A stretch of 64,000 nucleotides of DNA from Paenibacillus sp. Root444D2 (lineage in GTDB: Bacteria > Bacillota > Bacilli > Paenibacillales > NBRC-103111). The notes under the pieces were generated by a model, which searched no databases, had not been told where the DNA came from, and saw only the letters and a list, made by a program, of their open reading frames with translations. Each line of letters opens with the position of its first letter. Position 1 is the stretch's first letter. The DNA is taken from contig NZ_LMEO01000053.1 in the NCBI RefSeq assembly GCF_001426375.1, forward strand, positions 146,152-210,151, written 5' to 3'. A program made the translations under genes and the position numbers. Below, piece after piece: positions 17,496-26,408 of the stretch.

Positions 17496-19643
17496 ATGAA
17501 AATTCTTGTACTTTCCGAAAAACCAAGCGTAGCCAAAGAAATTGCTCGCGTCCTTGGCTGCAACCAAAAGCAAAAACACCATTACGAAGGTGCCAACTAT
17601 GTCGTTACTTGGGCACTGGGCCATCTTGTTACCCTTGCTGAGCCCGATGATTATGATCCCAAGTACAAAACCTGGAACCTGGAAGATCTCCCCATCATCC
17701 CTGAGCGCATGAAGCTTAAGGTGATGAAAGAAACATCGCAGCAGTACCGTGCAATCGAGCAGCTCAGCCGCCGTGGTGACCTTGCAGAGCTGGTCATTGC
17801 GACGGATGCGGGGCGCGAAGGCGAGCTCGTCGCGCGCTGGATTATGGAGCTGATCCGCTGGAAGAAGCCGTTCAAACGGCTTTGGATCTCGTCGCAGACG
17901 GATCAGGCGATTCGCGAAGGCTTCGCGCAGCTGAAGCCGGGCACGGACTACAACCGGCTGTATCAAGCAGCCGTCTGCCGGTCCGAGGCCGATTGGCTGA
18001 TCGGCCTGAATGTGACCCGCGCGCTGACCAGCAAGTTCGGCGCGTCCTTGTCTGCTGGGCGTGTGCAGACGCCCACGCTGGCTATGATGATCAACCGCGA
18101 GGCGGAAATCCGGGATTTCCGGTCCGTCGACTACTGGTTGATCGAAGCCGATCTGGGCTCTTTCCGCGCGGTGTGGCGAGACCCCAAAACAGTCGATACG
18201 CGCATTTTTGACCAAGAGCGCGCAGATGCCTTAAAAGCGAAGCTGCAGGGCCAGAGCGGCAAAATCCTGCACGTGCAAAAAACCGAGAAGCAAATTCCGC
18301 ATCCGCTTGCTTATGACCTAACCGAATTGCAGCGCGATGCTAACCGCAAATTTGGTTTCTCAGCCAAGCAGACGTCGAATGTGCTGCAAAGATTGTATGA
18401 GCAGTACAAGTTGGTCACCTATCCGCGAACCGACTCACGCTACTTGACCTCGGACATGGTGCCGACCCTGCTTGGCAGACTTAAGGGTGCAGCTATTGGC
18501 CCCTATGCTGCGCTAGCGGCTCCTTTTATACGCAAACCATTAACAATTACGAAACGTATTGTCGACGATAGCAAGGTAAGCGACCACCATGCGATTATTC
18601 CAACCGGTGAAGCCATCTCGCTCGCCACCTTAAGCGCAGATGAACGCCGTCTCTATGATCTCATTTTGCGGCGATTCCTAGCCTTGTTCTGCGGTCCCTG
18701 CCGCTATGATGAAACCAAGCTGACTGTGGAAATAGCCGGAGAGAAACTGTATGCATCAGGTAAAGTGGTTAAACAAGCTGGTTGGAAAGACGTGTACGGA
18801 GCCACTGATTTCTCCGATCCAGATCGGGAAGAAGCCGAGTCTGATGAAGACTCTGCTCAGCTGTTGCCCCAAGCTGCCGAAAGAGACGCCGTAACCGTTC
18901 GTAACGCCCGTCAATTGAGCCGTCAGACGAAACCGCCGGCTAGATACAACGAGGCCTCCTTACTATCTCAAATGGAAAAATGGGGCCTTGGCACACCCGC
19001 TACACGCGCTGACATTATTGAAAAGCTTGTGTCTTCCGACACCATTGAGCGTCAAGGCTCCTTACTCGTTCCGACTGGCAAAGGCACTCAGCTCATAGAA
19101 CTCGCTTCGGAGGAGCTGCGTTCTCCTGAGCTTACAGCCCGCTGGGAGCTGGAGCTAGAACGCATTTCCAAAGGCAAAGGCAGCATGGAGCAATTCCTAA
19201 GCGGCATTCGAAAAAAAGCAGCCGAGCTGGTCGATGAGGTCAAGAAAAGCTCTGCCGCCTATAAACCGCATAACTTAACGGGCAGCAAATGCCCGGATTG
19301 CGGGGAGTTTCTTCAAGAGGTAAAGGGAAAACGAGGCCGTTATCTCGTTTGTTCCAGCCGCGAGTGCTCCTATAAGCGCGAAGCTGACGGACAACTGACC
19401 AACCACCGTTGCCCGCAGTGTCACAAAAAAATGGAAATCCACACCGGCAAATCCGGCAAGTATTTCCAATGCCGTCCTTGCAACGTCGTGGAGAAAATAG
19501 ACAACGAATCAACCGGCGGTGGCCGTCGCGCCTCTGCCAAAGCGAACCGTCAGCTAATCGAGAAGTTTTCCGATCAAACCCAGCTGGGCAACTCGCTTGC
19601 TGACAAATTGATGGCTGCGCTGCAGCAGAAGAAAGACGAATAG
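17496..19643 (+). CDS. topB: DNA topoisomerase III (type IA)
   Basis: 715 residues, normal for Bacillales TopB. The Toprim domain begins MKILVLSEKPSVAKEIARVL with Asp-rich ATDAGREGELVARW; the catalytic tyrosine is in TYPRTDSRYL, and SAGRVQTPTLAM is the family signature. The C terminus has two zinc-ribbon-like modules (CPDCGEFL...CSSRECSY and CPQCHKKM...CRPCN). The enzyme relaxes and decatenates single-stranded DNA. About 400 bases around 17790-18190 are much richer in G+C than the rest of the gene. Followed by a terminator. Confidence 0.95.
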   Translation: MKILVLSEKPSVAKEIARVLGCNQKQKHHYEGANYVVTWALGHLVTLAEPDDYDPKYKTWNLEDLPIIPERMKLKVMKETSQQYRAIEQLSRRGDLAELVIATDAGREGELVARWIMELIRWKKPFKRLWISSQTDQAIREGFAQLKPGTDYNRLYQAAVCRSEADWLIGLNVTRALTSKFGASLSAGRVQTPTLAMMINREAEIRDFRSVDYWLIEADLGSFRAVWRDPKTVDTRIFDQERADALKAKLQGQSGKILHVQKTEKQIPHPLAYDLTELQRDANRKFGFSAKQTSNVLQRLYEQYKLVTYPRTDSRYLTSDMVPTLLGRLKGAAIGPYAALAAPFIRKPLTITKRIVDDSKVSDHHAIIPTGEAISLATLSADERRLYDLILRRFLALFCGPCRYDETKLTVEIAGEKLYASGKVVKQAGWKDVYGATDFSDPDREEAESDEDSAQLLPQAAERDAVTVRNARQLSRQTKPPARYNEASLLSQMEKWGLGTPATRADIIEKLVSSDTIERQGSLLVPTGKGTQLIELASEELRSPELTARWELELERISKGKGSMEQFLSGIRKKAAELVDEVKKSSAAYKPHNLTGSKCPDCGEFLQEVKGKRGRYLVCSSRECSYKREADGQLTNHRCPQCHKKMEIHTGKSGKYFQCRPCNVVEKIDNESTGGGRRASAKANRQLIEKFSDQTQLGNSLADKLMAALQQKKDE

Positions 19644-19695
19644 CGTGCGTGTAACCAATGAGGTATCTACCTCGAAGATGGTTACTCGTATCCAT

Positions 19696-19733
19696 GAGGA
19701 CTTCCGCCAATAAGGGGAGGTCCTTTTTAGTCA
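19696..19733 (+). terminator. Terminator of topB
   Basis: AGGACTTCC pairs with GGAGGTCCT, followed by a T run, about 55 bases after the stop codon. Confidence 0.75.
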
Positions 19734-19806
19734 GCGTTGTTCTTAACGGAACATACATATAGATAGGTACGTTCCCGTCTCTGGAGCAGCCTCTCCCTCT
19801 CCAAAC

Positions 19807-19845
19807 AAAAAAACCAAGCGAGACTAGTGTCATCGCTTGGTTTAA
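19807..19845 (-). terminator. Terminator of the gene at 19851
   Basis: AAACCAAGCGA and TCGCTTGGTTT form a stem; reading leftward it ends in seven Ts. Confidence 0.8.
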
Positions 19846-19850
19846 CTTTC

Positions 19851-20186
19851 TTAACTACTCACAGCTACTGTTCCTTTTACCGCTAGTTGAAGCTGCTCCA
19901 AACTCGTAATTCCCAAACTAATGAGCGCTTCTCCCGCTTCCATGTGGACATTCGCTAACATATGCATACTTGTATTGGGGACAAGTGATTTTCGGAATTC
20001 ATGAAACAAGACTACGTTGTACGTTTTAAGAACTGTCATGAATTCTACCGTTGGAGGGATAAATGAACGGATTTCGGAAGCTTTCCAGAAAAAATCCCTC
20101 ACTAACATAATATCTGCACCCGTACGTGTCAATTTTCGAATCATTGCAAAGAATTCATCAATCAATATCTGTTTATCCGGCCTCAT
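19851..20186 (-). CDS. Small cytoplasmic protein of unknown function
   Basis: 111 residues, no membrane segment. GGAGGA lies seven bases before the ATG. The sequence (IDEFFAMIRKLTRTGADIMLV; VLFHEFRKSLVPNTSMHMLANVHMEAGEALISLG, read in parts) suggests a helical protein but I recognise no family. It has its own terminator and stands alone between topB and lspA. Confidence 0.62.
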   Translation of the reverse strand: MRPDKQILIDEFFAMIRKLTRTGADIMLVRDFFWKASEIRSFIPPTVEFMTVLKTYNVVLFHEFRKSLVPNTSMHMLANVHMEAGEALISLGITSLEQLQLAVKGTVAVSS

Positions 20187-20289
20187 GTGACCATCCTCCA
20201 GTTTAACGTCTTCTCGATCAAAACCGTCTACTTGAAGGATATCATAAATAGTACTTTTGATCTACCTATATAGTTTAATATACCTACGT

Positions 20290-20760
20290 TTATTGAAATT
20301 TTTTCTCTTTTGGCAGCAACTTATGCCTGTAAGAGAGAAACAAGTCCAGTACAAAAAACACCACACCCAAATTAATGGCTAAGTCAGCCAAATTCATCAC
20401 ACCATGGCCAGAGCGAAACACGATGAAGTCGGTCACTTTGCCAAATAATAATCGTTCGATTCCATTCCCGATAGCACCGCCTACGAAAAATGCGGCACCA
20501 CACTCTTTGAAGAATCCTTCAAAGCTTCCTTTTTTCCGGTAATACAAAATAACGGCAATAATCACAACAGCAAGAATTCCTAAATAACGAGCTGAGCCCT
20601 GCAGCGAACTACCTGCTGCTCCACTATTTTGATAATGCGTAAACGAAATGATGTCTTTATAAAACGGCATAGATTCGCCTACTTTTAGGATAGACCGAAT
20701 CCATACCTTCGTAATTTGATCCACGGCTGTCACGACCAATATGATGAGATAAAATAACAT
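20290..20760 (-). CDS. lspA: Signal peptidase II (prolipoprotein peptidase)
   Basis: 156 residues with four membrane helices, the normal LspA size. The two catalytic aspartates are in GKVTDFIVF and MNLADLAINLGV, and GNGIERLLF is the conserved helix before the first. The family block NxGAAF reads NSGAAGS here, an unusual replacement. LspA removes signal peptides of lipoproteins after lipid modification, at the cytoplasmic membrane. It stands alone, not next to rluD or pyrR as in B. subtilis, so it could be a second copy; this cannot be told from the window. Confidence 0.88.
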   Translation of the reverse strand: MLFYLIILVVTAVDQITKVWIRSILKVGESMPFYKDIISFTHYQNSGAAGSSLQGSARYLGILAVVIIAVILYYRKKGSFEGFFKECGAAFFVGGAIGNGIERLLFGKVTDFIVFRSGHGVMNLADLAINLGVVFFVLDLFLSYRHKLLPKEKKFQ

Positions 20761-20846
20761 TAGACGCCTCCTCCAGCAAATATCACTTCATAGATCTATT
20801 TTACATGATGACACCGCTCGACTGCGAATGTTGCAACAGCACTTAC

Positions 20847-20898
20847 AAAAAGCAAACACAAATAACTACCCAGACTCAGTCTGTGATAGCTATTTGCT
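20847..20898 (-). terminator. Terminator of the HAD phosphatase unit
   Basis: GCAAATAGCTA...CAGAC and GTCTG...TAGTTATTTG form an interrupted stem; reading leftward it runs into TTTTTG. Confidence 0.65.
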
Positions 20899-20916
20899 CC
20901 CTCTTTTACCATCCTA

Positions 20917-21552
20917 TCAGGCCAAGGACAGAAGTGTTTTTAGCAGCTCTCCCGGAGAGTTTACCAAGTAATCAGGCTTTCCACTGAGCAGTAAATGCTG
21001 AGAATCATAGCCCCATGTAACAGCAACTATGGGAACGCCTAGTTTCCTGCAAGCCTCGATATCCCTTAATTCATCTCCAACATAGATCATCCGCGAGGGA
21101 GGAGTCCCCCATTGTTTCATCACTTTGCGAATGGAATGATGCTTGCCAAATATATGCTTAGCCGAAATGATTTCCTTGAATGCGCCATCCAGCTTATTAT
21201 TTTTAAGAATCTGACGAATATTTACTTCGGAATTGGAAGAGAGTATGGAGCTTTTCATCCCTTGTGAGGAAATTCTGGCAATAACCTCTTTCATCCCAGG
21301 TACAATGTGCAGTGTACGAATATTGTTTTGATAGAGCTGTCTTCCAGCCGTTACTAGCTTGGGAATTTGGAGTACCGGAACACCTAAGCGATCCACCCGC
21401 TCAGAGATCGAAAGTGATCTCAGAAGCGCGAGATCTTGATCTCGAATCCTGCGAAATTGATACTGCACGGCCATTTCATTATAAAGCTTAACAAGCAATG
21501 CTCTAGAATCGACCAGTGTCCCATCAAAATCAAAGAGAATGTGTTTTACCAT
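20917..21552 (-). CDS. HAD family hydrolase (phosphoglycolate phosphatase-like)
   Basis: 211 residues, typical of subfamily IA. Motif I is LFDFDGTLVDSRALL with the nucleophilic aspartate; motif II is SSILSSNSE; Lys of motif III is in FGKHHSIRKVM; motif IV is MIYVGDELRDIEACRKLG. It likely dephosphorylates a small phosphate ester. Its start overlaps the end of the upstream 98-residue gene by 7 bases, so the two are translationally coupled. Confidence 0.87.
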   Translation of the reverse strand: MVKHILFDFDGTLVDSRALLVKLYNEMAVQYQFRRIRDQDLALLRSLSISERVDRLGVPVLQIPKLVTAGRQLYQNNIRTLHIVPGMKEVIARISSQGMKSSILSSNSEVNIRQILKNNKLDGAFKEIISAKHIFGKHHSIRKVMKQWGTPPSRMIYVGDELRDIEACRKLGVPIVAVTWGYDSQHLLLSGKPDYLVNSPGELLKTLLSLA

Positions 21553-21842
21553 TCTGTTGTATATAGAAATAAAGCCGGACCCTCGGGCGGCACTTGTCGG
21601 ATTTGATTATGAATAAACTCCTCAAGCGGGTCTAGAGCGATATGCGGATTGCTAACGACACGTACATCTTCCCATACACAGGATACACCCGTTCCATGTT
21701 CATCAGCATCACCGGCAAACATTTTACATCCAGTGCAAAATTGCTCTTTCTGTTGATCGTCAAGCTTCACAATTTTATTACGAAGACAGCAGTAAATTTC
21801 ATTCTCTGTATTACATACATTAACATGGGTGATTAGAGCCAT
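21546..21842 (-). CDS. Small cysteine-containing protein coupled to HAD hydrolase
   Basis: 98 residues. Paired cysteines (EIYCC; QFCTGCKMFAGDADEHGTGVSCVW, read in parts) could bind a metal. No membrane segment. AAGGAG lies 10 bases before the ATG. The C terminus (DPLEEFIHNQI...PALFLYTTEW) suggests a compact fold, and similar short proteins exist in Bacillales, but I cannot name a function. It is the first gene of a two-gene unit with the HAD hydrolase. Confidence 0.68.
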   Translation of the reverse strand: MALITHVNVCNTENEIYCCLRNKIVKLDDQQKEQFCTGCKMFAGDADEHGTGVSCVWEDVRVVSNPHIALDPLEEFIHNQIRQVPPEGPALFLYTTEW

Positions 21843-22006
21843 TGACTGTCAACTCCTTGCGGCACTTTTTGTGTGTAATAGTAAGTTTATAGCGCTACTA
21901 TTAAGTGTATGACAGTTTTTTGTAAACGGAATAAAATTTTTTATCTAATAAACTGCCTAAATTTGTTACAATAAGAAAAAACTACGATTCTCTTGGAGGA
22001 ACTCTC

Positions 22007-22579
22007 ATGCAAAACTGGATGCATTATGCCATCCCATTCCTATTTATTGGTTTTTTTATTTATCGAAGAGCGAAGCGAACCATTGGTTTTCAAAAGCTAT
22101 CCCGAGGCAGACTTAAATTCCGACTCACTCTCTTTAGTATCCTCGGAGCCGTCATCTTCCTGCTTGGCTTTGTCCACCCCATCCATTTCATTGGCTATAT
22201 CATCGGCCTAGCGGCAGGTATCGCACTCGGACTCACCGCGATTCGCCACACCCTTTTCGAACATCGTCCAGACGGATGGTACTATCGCACTCATTTATGG
22301 GTCGAAATTACGGTTCTGGTGCTATTTCTTGGCCGAATCGTCTATCGCTTGGCCTTTATCAATCTTTCAACAAACTCAGCAAACATGAATCCAGTAGATC
22401 CAGCTCAATTTACCAAAGATCCCCTGACTGCAGGTGTCTTCTTCATCATCGTGTCTTACTACATCTTATTTTTCAGCTATCTACTTCGCGAAGAGGCGAA
22501 ATTGAGTTCAGCACCTTTAGTCTCAGATGATTCAAGTGATCTTGTGAGTTCACAGGCAAACGTTAATGTGGTTAAGTAA
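22007..22579 (+). CDS. Multi-pass membrane protein, possibly CcdC-like
   Basis: 190 residues, start set by GGAGGA eight bases before the ATG. At least four membrane helices: HYAIPFLFIGFFIYRRAKR, LFSILGAVIFLLGFVHP, IGYIIGLAAGIALGLTAI and a C-terminal one ending FFSYLLREEAK. The RRAKRTIGFQ turn after helix 1 resembles CcdC/DUF1453-type proteins, so it may be a distant paralogue of the gene at 23362. No function can be named. Closed by a strong terminator. Confidence 0.65.
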   Translation: MQNWMHYAIPFLFIGFFIYRRAKRTIGFQKLSRGRLKFRLTLFSILGAVIFLLGFVHPIHFIGYIIGLAAGIALGLTAIRHTLFEHRPDGWYYRTHLWVEITVLVLFLGRIVYRLAFINLSTNSANMNPVDPAQFTKDPLTAGVFFIIVSYYILFFSYLLREEAKLSSAPLVSDDSSDLVSSQANVNVVK

Positions 22580-22596
22580 ACTACATCAACAAAAAC

Positions 22597-22643
22597 AAAG
22601 AGCAGTCCAAAACTAGAGAATATAGTTTTAGACTGCTCTTTAT
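22597..22643 (+). terminator. Terminator
   Basis: AAAGAGCAGTC...AAAACTA and TAGTTTTAGACTGCTCTTT form a long stem after the gene ending at 22579. Confidence 0.82.
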
Positions 22644-22762
22644 GATTGAACTCGTTATCAGTAATTTGACCCTTTAAGGATACCAGTATAAATAAAATTG
22701 TATGAACACTGGGCTAATTGGAATAATAAGGACTTAACATAAACAAAGGAGTTCGAAATCCC

Positions 22763-23275
22763 TTGGTTGCGATTTTATACTCGGTTTTATGGTTGCTAGC
22801 AGCTATTCGGTTTGCGGACCGAAATTGGGAGAAGTACTACCCAACACTCCTCTTTGCTGCGTTGTGTAATGGTCTTTATGAGTTGATCTGTTATCAATAT
22901 CAACTTTGGCAAATGGAGCCGAATGGTCTTCCAGTTGCCACGATTCCGATCTTATTGCTTATTCTGATAGGCATGCCTGTATCGACCTGGGTATACCTAT
23001 CGAACTACCCGCGAAATCGCAAACTCCTTTCCCAGGCTTATTACATCATCTTTTTCACTGGCATTTTTGTTTTGCTTGAATTTGTATCTGTGAAATGTGG
23101 ATCAATAACGTATCATAACGGATGGAACCTGCTTTGGTCATCTCTTTTCGATATATTCATGTTTATCATGCTGCGTATTCATTATCGCAAACCGTTATTC
23201 GGTTTGCTCATGTCGGTACCCTATACCGGATTATTGATGATTATTTTTCATGTCGGTTTTGATAAAATGAAATGA
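22763..23275 (+). CDS. CBO0543 family membrane protein
   Basis: 170 residues from a TTG start with AAAGGAG about 11 bases upstream. Five membrane helices; the pattern RFADRNWEKYYPTLLFAALCN near the N terminus and GWNLLWSSLFDIFMFIMLRIHYRKP near the C terminus is typical of the CBO0543 family of spore-former membrane proteins. The function of the family is unknown; in Bacillales they are often annotated beside other small membrane proteins, as here. Confidence 0.78.
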   Translation: MVAILYSVLWLLAAIRFADRNWEKYYPTLLFAALCNGLYELICYQYQLWQMEPNGLPVATIPILLLILIGMPVSTWVYLSNYPRNRKLLSQAYYIIFFTGIFVLLEFVSVKCGSITYHNGWNLLWSSLFDIFMFIMLRIHYRKPLFGLLMSVPYTGLLMIIFHVGFDKMK

Positions 23276-23310
23276 ACCTCGCCCTCCCTCCGGTCTTAAG
23301 ATTCCATAAA

Positions 23311-23357
23311 AACAAAATAAGCTCTCACCCAAAAGGTGAAGAGCTTATTTTCATTGT
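23311..23357. terminator. Bidirectional terminator
   Basis: AAAATAAGCTCTCACC and GGTGAAGAGCTTATTTT form a stem between convergent genes ending at 23275 and 23362. Confidence 0.8.
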
Positions 23358-23361
23358 TGTG

Positions 23362-23844
23362 TTAAATATTCAGCGCAGCTTGCTTCGAAGAGCTGACACC
23401 TTTGAATCTAATAAAACTAATGATCCGCCAAGTCGCGATGTAGCCAAAGGTCACCAGATTGCACATAAAGCTAAGTGTGCTTGGATCGATTGATTTAATA
23501 GTCGCAATCGCGAGGAAACGCAGTGCAAAGATCACGATCAGCAGTACAAAGACCGTTTTGTTACGCTTAATAAACGTGCTGCCATTGTCTCGAACTTCAA
23601 AGCTGGTCGTCAAGATAAGCGGAATCGATACAATCATACCAATCAACAAAGCAACGATGACTTGCTCTTCACGGATATGCAGCGATGGATCGAACAATTG
23701 CATAAGCGAAGTAGAAATGTATAGGATAGGCAACAGTAACGTTACACCTGATTTTTTTAGCGGCTTACGCATGCCACTTAATTGTCCACGCAAGATAAAA
23801 AAGAAAATCAAAGCCGAAATCATCATCGATACAGTTGAATTCAT
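23362..23844 (-). CDS. CcdC family (DUF1453) membrane protein
   Basis: 160 residues from the ATG at 23844 (GGGAG 11 bases upstream). It has four membrane helices; MMISALIFFFILRGQLSGMRKPLK and the later VALLIGMIVSIPLILTTSFEVRDNGS (each read in parts) match the CcdC/DUF1453 pattern. CcdC-like proteins are named from their place near cytochrome c biogenesis genes in Bacillus; their role is not settled. No cytochrome genes lie nearby, so only the family, not a function, is claimed. Confidence 0.78.
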   Translation of the reverse strand: MNSTVSMMISALIFFFILRGQLSGMRKPLKKSGVTLLLPILYISTSLMQLFDPSLHIREEQVIVALLIGMIVSIPLILTTSFEVRDNGSTFIKRNKTVFVLLIVIFALRFLAIATIKSIDPSTLSFMCNLVTFGYIATWRIISFIRFKGVSSSKQAALNI

Positions 23845-24066
23845 AGTAATGAACACTCCCTTAAAGGATTTTATAGTCTTATTATCACCTTTTAGAGAGT
23901 GTTTCAAAAGTGAATCAAGTCACCGGATCAAGGTGACAATTGTCATATTCGTATAAGTCGACCTTAGGAGCTCATACCATTCTGAATTTTTTATTGTTCA
24001 TAATTTCTTCTATGACCTGTTCCAAATCTTTTACGCTTTTTTTACTTGTATCGATGGATCGGAGTT

Positions 24067-25224
24067 TCATTGATGGTCATGATATTGGTTCATCAGATCC
24101 ATCATTTTGGCTGCGGCATCATCGGAGAAGCATAGCTTGAGATTCGCATCCGATACCTCGGCAGATTTTGACGAATATGCGTACATTTTTTCCTCGTAGG
24201 CTTCAACTGCTTTATTCACATCGCCATGCTGAACGATGGACAACGCCAGCTCCGCGGCATCCAGCATCGCCAAGTTCACACCTTCTCCGGCGAAAGGAGA
24301 CATCAGATGCGCAGCATCACCGATCAGTGTGACACCCGGTTTGTGGACCCACTTGAGACCGACAGGCAGCATATAGATGCGTCTCGGGAGCATAGGGCCA
24401 TCAGCGGATCGGATATAATTCGTAAGCGACTCATCCCAATCTCTAAAATGTTGCAGCATCTGCCGTTTCACTTCCTCAGGCTGATCGAACGGAATGTTAT
24501 CCAGCCAATCTCGGTCAATTTGAAACGCCAAATACACACAGATGCGGCCGTCTCCATTCAACTGTCCTAATATGCCCTTATGATCCGCAAGGGCAAACAG
24601 TTTTCCGCGTCTGTTAATAGCAGTGATTTCTGGATGAGCGATAGCGGCATTTTCCAAGTAGAACTCTACCATGCTGAGTCCGGTATATACAGGTACAGAA
24701 TTCGTAAGAAGCGGACGAATGCGCGAGAAGGCGCCATCGGCAGCTACGACAAGATCGACGATATCCACATGCCCATTCTCAAAGTGAAGTTCATGCATGC
24801 CATTTTCCAAAGGGATCGCTTGGATCAAATTGTGCCCCCAGTGAACGCAATCAGAGTCAACGGAGTTTAATAGCAGCTCGCGCAGCATTCCGCGATCTAT
24901 CTCGGGACGTTCTCCTTCATTGGGCTCAGCCACATCATCCAGATAGACTTTGCCAGTTTTATCAAGAAGCCGAAAGTCTTGTCCTTCAAACCGGGCGAGC
25001 GCTTCAAATTGTTCAAATAAGCCCGCCTCTTTTAGTGCCCATTGTCCGGAATCTTGATGAATGTCTAATGAACCACCTTGCTGGCGACTGGCGGAGGATA
25101 GTTCGCGTTCATAGACGACTGTTTTTACGCCATGCCGCTGCAGGATCCGGGCCAACGTCAACCCTCCCGGACCTGCCCCTACGATTGCGATGCGTTGTTG
25201 TTCCTTTGCTTTTGCTATTGTCAT
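24067..25224 (-). CDS. FAD-dependent monooxygenase, TetX-like
   Basis: 385 residues from the ATG at 25224 (GAGGTG nine bases upstream), close to the 388 of Tet(X). Dinucleotide motif IAIVGAGPGGLTLARIL at the N terminus, YERELSS after the second strand, and the FAD motif TLIGDAAHLMSPFAGEGVN near residue ~310 are typical of class A flavoprotein hydroxylases. The overall match is to Tet(X)-type enzymes, which hydroxylate aromatic or polyketide compounds, but related Firmicute proteins have other substrates, so tetracycline inactivation is not claimed. The aldo/keto reductase gene lies 136 bases upstream on the same strand. Confidence 0.85.
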   Translation of the reverse strand: MTIAKAKEQQRIAIVGAGPGGLTLARILQRHGVKTVVYERELSSASRQQGGSLDIHQDSGQWALKEAGLFEQFEALARFEGQDFRLLDKTGKVYLDDVAEPNEGERPEIDRGMLRELLLNSVDSDCVHWGHNLIQAIPLENGMHELHFENGHVDIVDLVVAADGAFSRIRPLLTNSVPVYTGLSMVEFYLENAAIAHPEITAINRRGKLFALADHKGILGQLNGDGRICVYLAFQIDRDWLDNIPFDQPEEVKRQMLQHFRDWDESLTNYIRSADGPMLPRRIYMLPVGLKWVHKPGVTLIGDAAHLMSPFAGEGVNLAMLDAAELALSIVQHGDVNKAVEAYEEKMYAYSSKSAEVSDANLKLCFSDDAAAKMMDLMNQYHDHQ

Positions 25225-25359
25225 GATTATCAACACCTCGGAGTTAAAGTTTTTTTCAACTGCCGATAGCATACGATGACTTTATGAACTGGATATATAC
25301 TGAATATTAATGCTCATTATTTAAGCAACGAATCATTTTCTGTGATGAAGTATCTAGGT

Positions 25360-26337
25360 TTAATTGCCATATATCTGATGCGGTACATATGGATCTTCTA
25401 GGCTCATAATTTCTTTTGAATCTAACTTCACCGACAACGCAGCAACTGCATCCTCCAGATGATTAAGCTTTGTTGCACCAACGATCGGCGCCGTTACCTG
25501 CTCCTTTTGCAGTACCCACGCAAGCGCGACTTGCGCACGAGGAATGCCCCGCTTAGCGGCAACTTCGGCAACTCTTTCCACGATCTTGCGGTCGGCGTCT
25601 ACCATTGCTGCAACTAGCCTTTGTCCGGCTTCGTCTATCTCTGAACGGGCACTCTTTTCATCCCAATCTCGGGTTAACCGACCTTTAGCAAGCGGACTCC
25701 ATGGAATGACACCGATTCCCTCTGAGCGGCAAAGCGGCAGCATCTCCCTTTCTTCTTCCCTATACAGTAAATTCAATAAATTCTGCATGGAGATAAACCG
25801 GGTCCAACCGTTGCGTTCGGCGACATGCTGCGCCTTCAAGAACTGCCAAGCATACATCGAGGATGCTCCTATATACCTTGCCTTGCCTGCCTTTACTACG
25901 TCATGGAGTGCCTCCATCGTCTCTTCTATAGGCGTAGTGTTATCGAAGCGGTGGATCTGGTATAAATCGACGTAATCCGTACCTAACCGTCTTAGGCTGT
26001 TATCAATTTCGCTCATGATTGCCTTGCGGGAAAGTCCCGCACCATTCGGACCCGGACGCATGCGGAAGTATACTTTGGTCGCAATGACGACCTCATCACG
26101 ACGGGCGAATTCCTTCAATGCACGTCCGACAATTTCCTCGCTTGTTCCGTCAGAGTATACATTCGCAGTATCGAAGAAGTTAATGCCTAATTCTAACGCC
26201 TTTTTAATGAATGGTCTGCTTTCCTCTTCATTCAGCGACCATGGAGCGATTCCGCGTTCGGGTACCCCATAACTCATACAACCAAGGCATATTCGTGAAA
26301 CGTCCAAACCGGTGCGGCCAAGTTTTACATACTCCAT
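25360..26337 (-). CDS. Aldo/keto reductase (copy 1)
   Basis: 325 residues, full AKR barrel. FDTANVYSDGTSEEIVGRAL holds the conserved Asp and Tyr, VVIATKVYFRM the Lys, and YVDLYQIHRFD the His of the catalytic tetrad. The NADPH-binding C-terminal part reads APIVGATKLNHLEDAV. It reduces aldehydes or ketones; the substrate is open. It is a close paralogue of the gene at 32458, with long identical blocks. The MFS gene lies immediately upstream (71 bases), so both may be cotranscribed. Confidence 0.92.
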   Translation of the reverse strand: MEYVKLGRTGLDVSRICLGCMSYGVPERGIAPWSLNEEESRPFIKKALELGINFFDTANVYSDGTSEEIVGRALKEFARRDEVVIATKVYFRMRPGPNGAGLSRKAIMSEIDNSLRRLGTDYVDLYQIHRFDNTTPIEETMEALHDVVKAGKARYIGASSMYAWQFLKAQHVAERNGWTRFISMQNLLNLLYREEEREMLPLCRSEGIGVIPWSPLAKGRLTRDWDEKSARSEIDEAGQRLVAAMVDADRKIVERVAEVAAKRGIPRAQVALAWVLQKEQVTAPIVGATKLNHLEDAVAALSVKLDSKEIMSLEDPYVPHQIYGN

Positions 26338-26408
26338 ATAATCGATACACTCCTAAGTTTTATTATTTTTTTCACTAGTAAAAGAATGCAAGCCGCAGCG
26401 GAGCAGCG

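Noticed and set aside
24067..25224. Tetracycline resistance gene tet(X)
   Set aside because: The fold and length fit, but related Firmicute monooxygenases have other substrates, so only the family was called.
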